From positions 62,001 to 126,000 of the forward strand of contig JBEKPS010000001.1 in NCBI GenBank assembly GCA_049520515.1: 64,000 bases of DNA. The letters run 5' to 3'. The notes beneath the pieces were generated by a model, which searched no databases, was not told where the DNA came from, and was given only the letters and a program-made list of their open reading frames with translations. Of the stretch, positions 9,080 through 18,226 are shown in pieces. The stretch is from JAFAMS01 sp049520515 (GTDB lineage: Bacteria > Vulcanimicrobiota > Vulcanimicrobiia > Vulcanimicrobiales > Vulcanimicrobiaceae). A program made the translations under genes and the position numbers. How positions within the stretch are numbered: the first letter of the stretch is position 1; every line of letters starts with the position of its first letter.

Positions 9080-10388
9080 GGTCCGCCTCCGCCGTCAATC
9101 GATCGGAAATCCAGGGTAATCGCGCAACATTTTGAGCGAACAGGCCGTTCAGCGTCCAATCGCAGGCGACACGCAACTTGCGCGCTACTCCGGGCAACTG
9201 CTCGAGATAGTACGCGCGCCACATCAGCCACGCGGGAAAGCCGGCGATCATCCGATTACCGGGCAACTGTGCGACGGCATCACGATCGCCGAGCGAAGCC
9301 ATCATGCCGACCGGACGATACGTAAACGGCTTGAGCGGTGTGCCGGCTAGCGTAGCGACGATATTACGCGCGAGCAACGGGCCTTCGCGCACGGCGTTCT
9401 GGGCCAGCGGCGACACGTCACCTCCGCCGCGTTTGGGAATACGCGCGCAATCGCCGATTCCCCAAATTCCGGCGACACCGGGAACGGCGAAGTCGTCACC
9501 GACTACCAGCGCGCCGTGTTCGGAAGTTTGCAAGCCGGTCTTCGCAAGCAGCGGCGCAGGCTTTTCACCCGCAGTCCAAACGATGGTACGGCTGTCGATG
9601 CGCTTGCCGCTCTTGAGCGAAAGCCCGTCGGCGTCGCCGGATGCAACGTCCTCCCCGAGTTCGATGCGAACATTACGCGCACGCAGCGATGCCGCAGCGC
9701 GTCTCCCGAACTCAGGCACGAGGTGTTCGAGCAGCCGGTGGCCGCTTTCAACCACGACGATTTCCGGCGTTAAATCGTGCAGCGTCGTGTAGTAACGATG
9801 CAGCCGCTTGAGATAACCGGCAAGCTCGCCGGCCGCCTCGACGCCGGTGAAACCGCCGCCGACGATAACGAAGCGCAGCCACCGGTCGCGCTCGACGCGA
9901 TCGTGCTCGGCGGCTGCCGCTTCGAACGCGCTCCCAACGCGCGCACGCAGACGCCCGGCGTCGGGCAGCGTTTTGAGAAAGTACGCATGCTCGGCGATTC
10001 CAGGAATACCGTGCGCGCTCGATTCCGATCCCAGCGCGAATACGAGATGATCGAAGGGCAGCGTCGTTTGGGTTCCGAGCACGTCGAGGTCAACGGTGAC
10101 ATTGCGCGCGCCGACGTCGACCGCCGATACTTCACCCAACACAACGTGCGTGCGCTTGAGGGTAACGCGGAGCGGCTGCACGATAGCGCGCATGTCGAGC
10201 GAACCGCTCGCGACTTCCGGGAGCATCGGCGTGAACAGCTGAAAATTATCGCGGCTTACGATCGTGACGTGAGCATCGGCAGGCGCGCGCCGTTCGAGCT
10301 CACGCGCGGCGGTTACTCCGGCGAAACCACCTCCCAAAAGAACGATTCTCGTCGGCACGAAATGACTAGACTTCGTACGGCGCCGCAT
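9063..10388 (-). CDS. NAD(P)/FAD-dependent oxidoreductase (type II NADH dehydrogenase-like)
   Basis: 441 residues with two dinucleotide-binding folds: GGGFAG at 19-24 for FAD and a second VGGGFTGVEAAGELAG segment mid-protein for NAD(P)H. FALGS and GIGDCA match the NDH-2/ferredoxin-reductase pattern. NDH-2 passes electrons from NADH to quinone at the membrane without pumping; here it could re-oxidise NADH made by the SDR next door. ATG 10388 overlaps the end of the enolase-superfamily gene by 23 bases; GTG at 10358 would start just after that stop and is an alternative. The short C-terminus has no clear membrane helix. Confidence 0.87.
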   Translation of the reverse strand: MRRRTKSSHFVPTRIVLLGGGFAGVTAARELERRAPADAHVTIVSRDNFQLFTPMLPEVASGSLDMRAIVQPLRVTLKRTHVVLGEVSAVDVGARNVTVDLDVLGTQTTLPFDHLVFALGSESSAHGIPGIAEHAYFLKTLPDAGRLRARVGSAFEAAAAEHDRVERDRWLRFVIVGGGFTGVEAAGELAGYLKRLHRYYTTLHDLTPEIVVVESGHRLLEHLVPEFGRRAAASLRARNVRIELGEDVASGDADGLSLKSGKRIDSRTIVWTAGEKPAPLLAKTGLQTSEHGALVVGDDFAVPGVAGIWGIGDCARIPKRGGGDVSPLAQNAVREGPLLARNIVATLAGTPLKPFTYRPVGMMASLGDRDAVAQLPGNRMIAGFPAWLMWRAYYLEQLPGVARKLRVACDWTLNGLFAQNVARLPWISDRLTAEADHAPEG

Positions 10389-11358
10389 CGCTGCGGCGAA
10401 ATTCGAGCCCGATACCGGGACGCGTGAGATCCGGTGTCAGCGCTCCCGCAACCGGTTCCGCGGGTCCGTCGAAGAACATGCGCTCAATGCGCACGTGGTC
10501 GAAAAAATATTCCATATGGCGTAGCATTTTCGCGGCGGAGGCGGCGTGCAGGTGAACGTAGGGCGCACAGTGTGTCGAAAGCGGCACGAGCGCGCTTTGA
10601 CACAGGCCATCGACCGCGAGAAATCCGGTGAAACCGCCGCAACGGGTCGCGTCGGCTTGAAGAACGTCTACGGTGCGCGCTTCGAGCATGCGCGCAAAGT
10701 GGTACGGCGCGTACCCGTATTCGCCGGCCGCGATTTCCATCGTTGACGGGGCACGTTCGCGAACCGCGTCATCACCAATCGCACGCCGCGCCGCAGCAAT
10801 CCGGCGCACATCGGCAGCGGGATCGCGTCCGATCTTCATTTTGACGCGCGGAATTCCGGAGGCAACCCAACCGCCGAGCTGCGACGCGAGTGTAGTAAGA
10901 TCATATGACGTGAACCCCCCGCTACCGTAGACCGGCACGCGCTCGCGCGCCTGACCCAACAGCGCGGCGACCGGCACATCAAGCAATTTGCCGCGCAGAT
11001 CCCATAGAGCAATGTCGATTGCCGAGATTGCCATCGCCGTAATGCCCTCTCGACCAAGATTGCGGATCTTCGCGACCATGCTCGACCAAATCGCACCATG
11101 CTCGAAGACGTCTGCACCGACGACCACATCGTGCAATGTGTCGCGAATCAAAGCAGCCGTCGCAGTGTCAGCGTACGTATAGCCGATGCCCTTGCAACCG
11201 CCGGCCTCGAGTTCAACGAAGACCATGGTCGTCGCATCCCAGACGAGCGTTCCGTCGGATTCGGGAGCGCCTTCCGTCGGCACGCGATACGCACGCACGT
11301 GCAGTCGTCCGATCGGCGCCGCCGTGCTCGAACGCGACGGCAACGCCGTTGTGCTCAC
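10366..11358 (-). CDS. Mandelate racemase/muconate lactonizing-type enolase-superfamily protein with internal deletion
   Basis: 330 residues, shorter than the usual 360-400. The capping domain and barrel start are recognisable: Lys-x-Lys (KMKIG) at 173-177, a third-ligand-like Glu in AGEYGY near 213, QADATRCGG and an STHC segment late in the barrel. The sequence passes directly from AAARRAIGDD to RERAPSTMEIA near residue 199. Homologues normally carry about 40 residues there with the Asp-x-Asn ligand strand and the Glu-Glu-Pro strand. Two of three Mg2+ ligands therefore appear lost in frame, so dehydratase/racemase activity is doubtful. Family otherwise: acid-sugar dehydratases. The missing block could also be an assembly collapse. 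Confidence 0.8.
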   Translation of the reverse strand: MSTTALPSRSSTAAPIGRLHVRAYRVPTEGAPESDGTLVWDATTMVFVELEAGGCKGIGYTYADTATAALIRDTLHDVVVGADVFEHGAIWSSMVAKIRNLGREGITAMAISAIDIALWDLRGKLLDVPVAALLGQARERVPVYGSGGFTSYDLTTLASQLGGWVASGIPRVKMKIGRDPAADVRRIAAARRAIGDDAVRERAPSTMEIAAGEYGYAPYHFARMLEARTVDVLQADATRCGGFTGFLAVDGLCQSALVPLSTHCAPYVHLHAASAAKMLRHMEYFFDHVRIERMFFDGPAEPVAGALTPDLTRPGIGLEFRRSDAAPYEV

Positions 11359-13145
11359 TTCTTGTCGCCGTGCGCGAATATGCCGGAAACCAGGCTCTTT
11401 ACCGACTCCGTGATCACCCGCATTTCGTCCGGGTCACCCTTGATCAGCGCTTTCGTCAGGTTCCTAGCTTGCTCGAACGAGATATGCGGCGGAATCATGG
11501 CAACGTTCGGATCGGTGTAGGCTTCGTAGACGACGGGGCGATCTGCCGACAAGGCGGCGTCCCACGCCGCACCCACGTCCTCAGGGCGATCCACGCGAAT
11601 TCCCTTCAGGCCGAGCGACTCGGCGTATTTCGCGTACGGAAAATCCGGCAGCTGCTGGGATGCATCGAACTTCGGGTCGCCCGACTCGATGCGCATTTCC
11701 CACGTCACTTGATTGAGATCGCGATTGTTCAGTACGAGAATGATGAGGCGCGGATCCGCCCATCGCTGCCAATACTTCGCGATCGTGATCAACTCGGCGT
11801 TCCCGTTCATCTGCATCGCGCCGTCGCCCGTCATGCCGATCGCGATGCGATCGGGAAAGCAGAACTTCGCAGCGATCGCGTACGGGACAGCCGGCCCCAT
11901 TGTCGCGAGACTGCCTGAGAGCGAAAACTTCATCCCTCGGCGCATCTGCAAATCGCGAGCAGACCAATTCGTGGCGGTGCCCGCATCGCCGCTCAGGATG
12001 CAGTTATCGGGTAGGCGCTTCGAAAGTTCGGTGAAAACCTTCTGAGGATTCAGCGGCTCAGCCGTATCCGCGGCGCGCGCTTCGGTCACGCTCTTCCAAT
12101 GCTCGCGCTTCCCGGCGATGCGCTGCCGCCACGCCGGATCCGTCTTTTGCTCGAGCAACGGGAGCAACGCCCGCAGCGTTGTCGCGCTATCGCCGATAAG
12201 GTTCACCTCGTTTGCAAAGCGCATCGAGAGGTTCTTGCCGTCGATATCGATCTGAACGCCACGCGCCTGGCCTTCTTTGGGAAGAAACTGCGCGTACGGA
12301 TAGGTCGTGCCGATCATGAAGAGGGTATCGCACGCCGTCATGATGTCCGAGCTCGCTTCGGTGCCGAGTAGCCCGAGCGTTCCGGTCACATACGGCAGAT
12401 CGTCGGGGAGCGCCGCCTTTCCGAGCAATGCCTTCGCGACACCCGCTTGCAACCGGTCGGCAACCGCCATGACCTCATCTGCCGCGCCGAGCGTACCCGC
12501 GCCGATAAGCATCGCGACGCGCTCGCCCGCGTTGAGAATCTCAGCGGCGGCGCGCAAATCAACCTCGGCTGGGACAACCACCGGTGCACTATAACCAATC
12601 CCCGACTGCAGCATGTTCGCAGCATGCGGCGGATGTTCGACTGCATCCATTTCTTGGATGTCTTTAGGAACGATGATGCATGTGACGCTGCGCGTAGCGT
12701 GTGCGATCCGAAAAGCGCGATCGACGATGTGGCGAGCCGCCGCCGGACTTGAAATCTGGTAGACGTATTCCGACGCCACGTCTTTGAAGAGATTGACCAA
12801 GTCGACTTCTTGCTGGTAGCTGCCGCCGATGGCCGTTGTCGCCGCTTGACCGACGATGGCTACGACCGGGCGATGATCCATCTTCGCGTCGTACAAACCG
12901 TTCAACAAATGGATTGCGCCGGGCCCCGACGTGGCCAGACAACAAGCAACCTCACCCCTATACTTCGCATCCGCGGTGGCCATGAACGCGGCCATCTCCT
13001 CGTGCCGCACTTGGATGAAATCCATCGCGCCGTCGAGCCGGTCGAAGGCGCCGACAATTCCGTTGATGCCGTCACCCGGATAACCGTAGATGCGGCGAAT
13101 CCCCCAAGCGTGAACGCGTTTGAGGATAAAATCACTAACGGTCAT
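11355..13145 (-). CDS. Thiamine-diphosphate enzyme, pyruvate oxidase/quinone dehydrogenase-like
   Basis: 596 residues with the three domains of ThDP-dependent oxidases/acetolactate-synthase-like enzymes. The ThDP-activating Glu lies in RHEE (49-50), and the ThDP/Mg site is GDGAMQMNGNAEL from 440 with NN at 473-474. The middle domain could bind FAD. The closest match is the pyruvate dehydrogenase (quinone)/pyruvate oxidase group, which converts pyruvate to acetate and CO2, but acetolactate-synthase-like or sulfoacetaldehyde-type substrates cannot be excluded. It is first in the minus-strand block; the stop overlaps the next gene's start by 4 bases. The divergent plus-strand gene begins 118 bases away. 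Confidence 0.88.
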   Translation of the reverse strand: MTVSDFILKRVHAWGIRRIYGYPGDGINGIVGAFDRLDGAMDFIQVRHEEMAAFMATADAKYRGEVACCLATSGPGAIHLLNGLYDAKMDHRPVVAIVGQAATTAIGGSYQQEVDLVNLFKDVASEYVYQISSPAAARHIVDRAFRIAHATRSVTCIIVPKDIQEMDAVEHPPHAANMLQSGIGYSAPVVVPAEVDLRAAAEILNAGERVAMLIGAGTLGAADEVMAVADRLQAGVAKALLGKAALPDDLPYVTGTLGLLGTEASSDIMTACDTLFMIGTTYPYAQFLPKEGQARGVQIDIDGKNLSMRFANEVNLIGDSATTLRALLPLLEQKTDPAWRQRIAGKREHWKSVTEARAADTAEPLNPQKVFTELSKRLPDNCILSGDAGTATNWSARDLQMRRGMKFSLSGSLATMGPAVPYAIAAKFCFPDRIAIGMTGDGAMQMNGNAELITIAKYWQRWADPRLIILVLNNRDLNQVTWEMRIESGDPKFDASQQLPDFPYAKYAESLGLKGIRVDRPEDVGAAWDAALSADRPVVYEAYTDPNVAMIPPHISFEQARNLTKALIKGDPDEMRVITESVKSLVSGIFAHGDKK

Positions 13146-13263
13146 TACGAAACGAACTCCCCGGAAGACGAATAATAGTTACCATTCCCGACTATTTTCG
13201 TATTTAACGCAGACGCAAAAAACTGGGTAAGACGCGTTCATCAGAGATCTTCCGGAAGCGACC

Positions 13264-14217
13264 GTGGCCGACAAATCTACAGATCCCCCGCTCGTACAAG
13301 ACGCCGAAGCAATCGCGATGCGGATACGTGAGGGGCGCTTTCAACGCTGGCTCGCCCTCATGGCCGGCGCATCGAGCGTCTTGAGCGGACTTGAAGTCGC
13401 CTACGAGCACTATCGTGGCGGCTATAGCCGGCGAATCATGGTCACGCCTGTTATCTTGAGTGGCGCACTCGCGATCGCCGGCGTCGCCGGATTCCGCAAC
13501 GCGATCGCAGCTCGAACCGTATTACCGCTGGTCTCGATCCTCACAGGCGCGGATGCAGCGCTCGGCTTCTACTTTCACGTGCGCGGGATCGCGCGGAAAC
13601 CTGGCGGCTGGCGCTTGCCGATCGTGAATATCGTGATGGGTCCACCCATCTTCGCTCCCCTGCTCTTCGCGACGAGCGCCTACTTGGGCATCATCGCATC
13701 GCAGCTCAAGCGATCCGGTGACGACGAGGAGCACGGTCTTCCGTACGCAGCGCACGCCAAGCACTGGGCAGCGCGATTGCGCGGGCACCACGAGCCGATC
13801 GATGCACGGCAAGATCTGCGCGAAGGCCGTTTCCAGAAACATCTTGCCGTCGCGACCGTCGTCGCGGCCGGGTTTAGCGGCTTCGAAGCCTGGTACTCAC
13901 ATTACAAGAACAACTTCCGCTATCGTGCGCAATGGACACCGGTCGTCATCGCGCCGTTGTTGATGCTCGCGGCGGGCGGCGCAATCGCGCGCGTCCGTGT
14001 AGCGCACACATGGCTACCGGCAATCTCGGCGCTCGCCGTCATCGACGGCTCCGTGGGCTTCTTCTATCACGCACGCGGTGTGCTGCGCCGTCCCGGCGGC
14101 CGCGCATTACTTTTCTACAATATCGTTTACGGACCACCGATATTTGCGCCCTTGCTGTTTGCCGCGAGCGGCTTTCTCGGATTGCTGTCGAGCCTTTTGC
14201 GGAGAGAACCCAAATGA
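13264..14217 (+). CDS. Internally duplicated integral membrane protein
   Basis: 317 residues made of two copies of one unit. REGRFQ occurs at 22-27 and 186-191, an LEVAYEHY/FEAWYSHY segment follows each, a G(A)DAALGFYFHVRG / VIDGSVGFFYHARG segment comes next, and GPPIFAPLLFA occurs at 126-136 and 290-300. The offset is 164 residues throughout. Each half has about four hydrophobic segments, and conserved His residues lie at their ends. The GTG start has a GGAAG ribosome site. Its stop overlaps the next gene (ATGA), placing it in one operon with the subunit-3-like and GMC genes. The inferred role is membrane anchor or electron-transfer partner of that dehydrogenase. I do not recognise a named family. 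Confidence 0.85.
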   Translation: MADKSTDPPLVQDAEAIAMRIREGRFQRWLALMAGASSVLSGLEVAYEHYRGGYSRRIMVTPVILSGALAIAGVAGFRNAIAARTVLPLVSILTGADAALGFYFHVRGIARKPGGWRLPIVNIVMGPPIFAPLLFATSAYLGIIASQLKRSGDDEEHGLPYAAHAKHWAARLRGHHEPIDARQDLREGRFQKHLAVATVVAAGFSGFEAWYSHYKNNFRYRAQWTPVVIAPLLMLAAGGAIARVRVAHTWLPAISALAVIDGSVGFFYHARGVLRRPGGRALLFYNIVYGPPIFAPLLFAASGFLGLLSSLLRREPK

Positions 14218-14981
14218 ACGACCGCGATGCCGACGATCCACGGCCAGTCGATCCACGCACCGGCGAGTCACTGCCCCCGCGCGAACAGCCGGGATACTAT
14301 CCGAGTTTCAGTACACTCGCACAACAAAACTATTGGGATGCAAAAACGCGCTCGGTCATTCTCGATCGCGTGCACAACGTGCCGGCTTCTCGCTTTTTCG
14401 ACGCGGCGCATACACAATTGCTTGAAGCGATCTGCGCACGGGTTATTCCGCAAGATGATCGCGACCCGGCGCATCGCATTCCGATCGTGCCGCAAATCGA
14501 CCGCCGGCTGGCGGCGGGCGAAGGCGACGGGTACCGGTATGACAACATGCCTCCTGATCCAGAAGCCTATCTTCTCGGGCTGCGCGCAATCGATGAATCC
14601 GCGCGAACCGCGTTCGAGCACGGCTTCGTCGCAGCAGCAATATCGCAGCAAGACGAATTATTGCGCTCGCTGCACGACGGGAAACCAATTATCGATCATG
14701 TCGCGTGGCAGCGGATGCCGGTAAAGCGGTTTTGGATGTTGCTGCTTTCGGATTGCGCCGAAGCGTATTATTCGCACCCGTATGCGTGGGACGAAATCGG
14801 ATTCGGCGGGCCCGCCTATCCGCGCGCATACATGCGACTCGAGAACGGCGAGCCGGAGACGTGGGAGGTCGACGAAGTGCGTTATCTCTGGGCGCCGCCA
14901 TCATGGTCGGCCTCAGGCGATCCGTTGCCTCCCGATGAGGACGAGCACTACGGAACGTCGGGACAGGGTGGATCGCATTGA
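14214..14981 (+). CDS. Gluconate 2-dehydrogenase subunit 3-like protein
   Basis: 255 residues resembling the gluconate 2-dehydrogenase gamma subunit (subunit 3) family: the segment FFDAAHTQLLEAICARVIPQ is the usual family start, and the rest is alpha-helical with a Trp/Tyr-rich C-terminus. In known systems this small subunit pairs with a GMC flavoprotein and helps export and assemble it. Most family members carry a Tat signal; none is seen here, so the complex may be cytoplasmic or exported another way. Starts overlap both neighbours (ATGA upstream, TTGA downstream), indicating tight co-translation with the GMC gene. Confidence 0.85.
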   Translation: MNDRDADDPRPVDPRTGESLPPREQPGYYPSFSTLAQQNYWDAKTRSVILDRVHNVPASRFFDAAHTQLLEAICARVIPQDDRDPAHRIPIVPQIDRRLAAGEGDGYRYDNMPPDPEAYLLGLRAIDESARTAFEHGFVAAAISQQDELLRSLHDGKPIIDHVAWQRMPVKRFWMLLLSDCAEAYYSHPYAWDEIGFGGPAYPRAYMRLENGEPETWEVDEVRYLWAPPSWSASGDPLPPDEDEHYGTSGQGGSH

Positions 14982-16729
14982 AAGAGCCGCTGCTCGGCGC
15001 CTTCGACGGAGCCGCGGGAAAACCGCACATGCTCGGCGCGCTCCAGAAACTCGAAGCCCCGATGCGGCATTTTGCACCGAACGACGAGGTCGACTATGCA
15101 ATCGTCGGCACCGGAGCCGGCGGTGGCGTGCTCGCGCAGCGTCTCGCGCGCGCCGGATTTCGCGTGGTGGCGTTCGATGCCGGACCACTATGGGATACAG
15201 AACGCGATTGGGTGAGCGACGAAAAAGGCGCGCACGATTTGTATTGGAACGATCTGCGCATAACCGGTGGCGACCATCCGCTCGCATTCGGCGCGAACAA
15301 CAGCGGTAAAGGCGTTGGTGGCGGCTCGGTGCATTGGGCATCGTTCACGCCGCGGTTTCATCCGTCGGATTTTCACACGTACACGCTCGACGGTGTTGGT
15401 GCTGATTGGCCGCTAACATATGCCGACCTCAAGCCATATTACGAGCTGTTGGAATTGGAACTGCCGGTCGCGGGGCCGTTGCATTACCCGTGGGGCGATC
15501 CGCATGGCTATCCGTTCGCGCCGCATCCGATGGGAGGCGTCGGGGACGCACTGATTCGCGGCTGCACATCGCTTGGCATCGGCATCTCGGCGGGCGGACC
15601 GGTGGCCATCCTCAGTGCGTCACGCGGCGATCGACCGCACTGTATCTATCGCGGTTTCTGCATCCAGGGCTGCAAGGTCGGCGCGAAGGCGAGCACGCTG
15701 ATCACGCACGTGCCCGACGCAATCGCGAATGGCGCCGAAATCCGGCCCAACAGCATGGTCTCGCGCGTGCTCATGGGTAAGGACTGCCGCGCCACCGGGG
15801 TGGCGTACTTCGATGCCGCCGGCAAGGAACACGTGCAACGAGCGCGCGCGGTTGTCGTCGCGGGGTACGCGATCGAAACACCGCGCCTGTTGCTCAATTC
15901 GGCGTGCGACGGCTTCGAAAGCGGCCTGGCCAATTCCAGCGACACCGTCGGGCGCTATCTCATGGCGCAGGCGGGCAACGTCATCGCCGGGCGCTTCGAT
16001 GACCCGATTCGCATGTACAAAGCGCCGCCCGCTCATGCGCTTACGGAAGAATTCTACGAGACCGATCCGAAACGCGATTTCGCCCGCGGCTTCGCGATCC
16101 AAACCGTCGGACCGTTGCCGATATCGTTCGCAAAGCAGCTGGCCAATGCAAAGGGCGCGTGGGGCTGGAGCTTACGCCGCGAGATGATGGATTACAACCA
16201 CTGGGCGGCGTTCGGATTTCTCGGCGAGATCCTACCGCATGCAGAGAACCGGGTGCAGCTCGCTGACGAGCGCGACCGTTTTGGCATTCCGGTCGCAAAG
16301 ACGACGTTCAGTCTACACGACAACGACACGAAGTTGATCGAGTTCGGAAAGCGTAAAACAATGGAGGTTATGTGGGCGGCCGGTGCACGTGAAGTCGTAC
16401 AGGAAGCACGCTATGCGCACCTGGTCGGCGCCGCGCGCATGGGAACCGATCCCGCCACATCGGTCGTCGATGGCTTCGGTCGCACGCACGACGTCGCCAA
16501 CCTATTCGTATGCGATGGCAGCATTTTGCCCACGCAAGGATCGGCAAATCCGGGCCTGACGATTATGGCGCTGGCCGCGCGTATTGCCGACCATTTGATC
16601 CGCGCCGGCGATGACGTGTTCCGAGCGGAGCGCATTCCGATGAAAGCGACGCCAATCCGCTACGATCTCTCGCCGCCCGACACGTGGGGCCACGGCATGG
16701 GTTTGCTGGTGGGCACCATCGCCACATAA
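14978..16729 (+). CDS. GMC-family FAD oxidoreductase (sugar dehydrogenase, gluconate/glucoside type)
   Basis: 583 residues. FAD-binding GTGAGGG at 44-50, GGGSVHWASF in the GMC signature-1 region, a Cys-rich CIYRGFCIQGC loop near 215, and the C-terminal catalytic region HLVGAARMGTDP followed by GSANPGLTIMALA. With the subunit-3-like partner it resembles flavoprotein dehydrogenases that oxidise sugars (gluconate 2-dehydrogenase, glucoside 3-dehydrogenase) and feed electrons to cytochrome c or quinone. The start is a TTG overlapping the upstream stop. Substrate is inferred only from the surrounding glycosidase, epimerase and cyclase genes; a 3-keto-glycoside route is a reasonable hypothesis. Confidence 0.9.
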   Translation: MKEPLLGAFDGAAGKPHMLGALQKLEAPMRHFAPNDEVDYAIVGTGAGGGVLAQRLARAGFRVVAFDAGPLWDTERDWVSDEKGAHDLYWNDLRITGGDHPLAFGANNSGKGVGGGSVHWASFTPRFHPSDFHTYTLDGVGADWPLTYADLKPYYELLELELPVAGPLHYPWGDPHGYPFAPHPMGGVGDALIRGCTSLGIGISAGGPVAILSASRGDRPHCIYRGFCIQGCKVGAKASTLITHVPDAIANGAEIRPNSMVSRVLMGKDCRATGVAYFDAAGKEHVQRARAVVVAGYAIETPRLLLNSACDGFESGLANSSDTVGRYLMAQAGNVIAGRFDDPIRMYKAPPAHALTEEFYETDPKRDFARGFAIQTVGPLPISFAKQLANAKGAWGWSLRREMMDYNHWAAFGFLGEILPHAENRVQLADERDRFGIPVAKTTFSLHDNDTKLIEFGKRKTMEVMWAAGAREVVQEARYAHLVGAARMGTDPATSVVDGFGRTHDVANLFVCDGSILPTQGSANPGLTIMALAARIADHLIRAGDDVFRAERIPMKATPIRYDLSPPDTWGHGMGLLVGTIAT

Positions 16730-16939
16730 GCAACCCGATATATCCCTGAGACATCTACCCTAAAAGTCGACGAGCGCTTATCCGGGTCGAACAATTCGAA
16801 TCGACTAAGGCGTGCTGAGCCAAGCCGTGCCCAGTGTTTCTTTTTGTACAGAATCTCTCTGAGATACCCGCTACTCCCGACAGGGACAATCTCGAAAAAG
16901 ACGGGCCGAAACCACAAGGGATGCATTTTTGGCGACACT

Positions 16940-17450
16940 AGTAGCCACAAAGCCTCAGAGCGTTCGGCACTCAGCTGCCGCTCGTCTCGATCGGTTGCCG
17001 ATTTGCTCCTTTCAAAAGCAGATCATGTGGCTAGTCGCGTATGTTTACTTCTTCGAATTAGGGACCTCAACAATTTCGGCTTTGCAGCGCCCGAACTCCG
17101 GCTGCAACTGACGACCATCTGGTACTCGGTCTTCTCGCTGCTAAACGCGTTTACGTGGGACGTACCGGGACTACTCATCACGAGATGCTTAACGGGTGTT
17201 GGGCTATCCGCGATGACGGTGGTCGCGATTACCTATGTCAGCGAGATGTTTCCGACGGACAAGCGCGGCAGATATCAGGCGTGGATTATGACGGTCGGCC
17301 TTTTTGGAATTCCGTTCTCCGCGCTTGTCGCCGGAGACCTGATCCCACGGCTCGTCTACGGATGGCGGATCGTCTTCGTTTTCGGCGCGTTGGCCATCTT
17401 CATGCCGCTGTTTTCCCGCAAGCTCGAGGAATCGCCGCGACGACCGCACA
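16940..17450 (+). pseudogene. Degraded MFS transporter fragment
   Basis: Two frames together give the N-terminal third of a major facilitator transporter. The segment KQIMWLVAYVYFFELG (about 17015-17065, one frame) continues as DLNNFGFAAPELRLQL in a second frame, showing a frameshift near 17065. The second frame then carries a recognisable MFS stretch with the loop motif ERFPTDKRGRYQ-like (here MFPTDKRGRYQ) before ending near 17450. The remaining eight or so helices are absent, and the following DNA belongs to a convergent lipoprotein gene. The gene is therefore frameshifted and truncated. Confidence 0.75.
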
Positions 17451-17474
17451 GCCACCCAAAAGATAGCGCGTTTT

Positions 17475-17969
17475 TCAAAGTGCTTTACACTCGGTAAAGA
17501 TGAAGTGTCTTTCTCCTTCGGAGTCTTCAGTAAACGGCTCGTATCCAAGCTTACGCGTCCCGAAGATCCGGCTAATCTCCCCGAGTCCTTCGCCATAAGC
17601 TCGCGCTTGTTCCATAAGGCCGAGAGCGTCGTCCACCGAAACAGGCGTGTAATAGAGTCGTTCGTTCTTCGTCGCGACGTTGAACACACGCACGTAGGAA
17701 GAAATCGGTCCCTTCGACTTTGCGTTTGAAGCGCGGCCCGGATTGTATGAGCACGAGATGACGTCCTTGTCATCTTGGGAGGTCGTAACGACCGCGTAGG
17801 AGCCGATATGGTTCGACGGGTTGTTCGGATCGACGAGGACGAACCGCGTGAGAATGTCTTGGGCGACGGCTCGCGCATATTGGGCCTGAAGCCGCGCCTC
17901 GGTACTCTGTGCACAACCACTTGCGAAAACTATGATTGCCGCAGCAAGGAAGACAGACACAGACTTCAT
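17475..17969 (-). CDS. Small predicted lipoprotein, function unknown
   Basis: 164 residues. ATG 17969 gives a clean signal peptide (MKSVSVFLAAAIIVFASGC) with the lipobox Cys at about residue 19; a much longer upstream frame is open but lacks coding character. The mature part has no motif I recognise; it is polar with several Tyr and Ser. It ends over the decayed MFS gene. Likely anchored in the outer or inner membrane. Confidence 0.65.
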   Translation of the reverse strand: MKSVSVFLAAAIIVFASGCAQSTEARLQAQYARAVAQDILTRFVLVDPNNPSNHIGSYAVVTTSQDDKDVISCSYNPGRASNAKSKGPISSYVRVFNVATKNERLYYTPVSVDDALGLMEQARAYGEGLGEISRIFGTRKLGYEPFTEDSEGERHFIFTECKAL

Positions 17970-18126
17970 CGTTGAAATGCTACCCAGAAAACGCAAACCG
18001 CTATGAGAGGTCCCCCGTTCCGACCGACCTTTTCCTTTGCGCACCCGTCGTACGCGACTACCGAGCACGCGGTGAGCAATAGCGAACAGAATTTTGCGCG
18101 AGAACGTACTAGACTTCCCGTATAAC

Positions 18127-18216
18127 GTGAAAATTTGGCATGGCGTTGTCGCAGCTGTAGCGATACTCGCAATTGTTGGCCTTCTCTCTTTTGCCCTTGG
18201 CGTAACCCATAAATAA
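18127..18216 (+). CDS. Possible 29-residue single-pass membrane peptide
   Basis: GTG-started frame encoding a short charged N-terminus, a hydrophobic stretch of about 18 residues and a short polar tail (GVTHK). It is followed 10 bases later by a second small frame with a good ribosome site. Too short for statistical support; listed because size, hydrophobicity and spacing look like a small-protein cistron. Confidence 0.25.
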   Translation: MKIWHGVVAAVAILAIVGLLSFALGVTHK

Positions 18217-18226
18217 CGGAGAAAGC

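Noticed and set aside
8327..9325. Long plus-strand open frame over the SDR and flavoprotein genes
   Set aside because: Antisense to two clearly conserved genes and without any recognisable motif.
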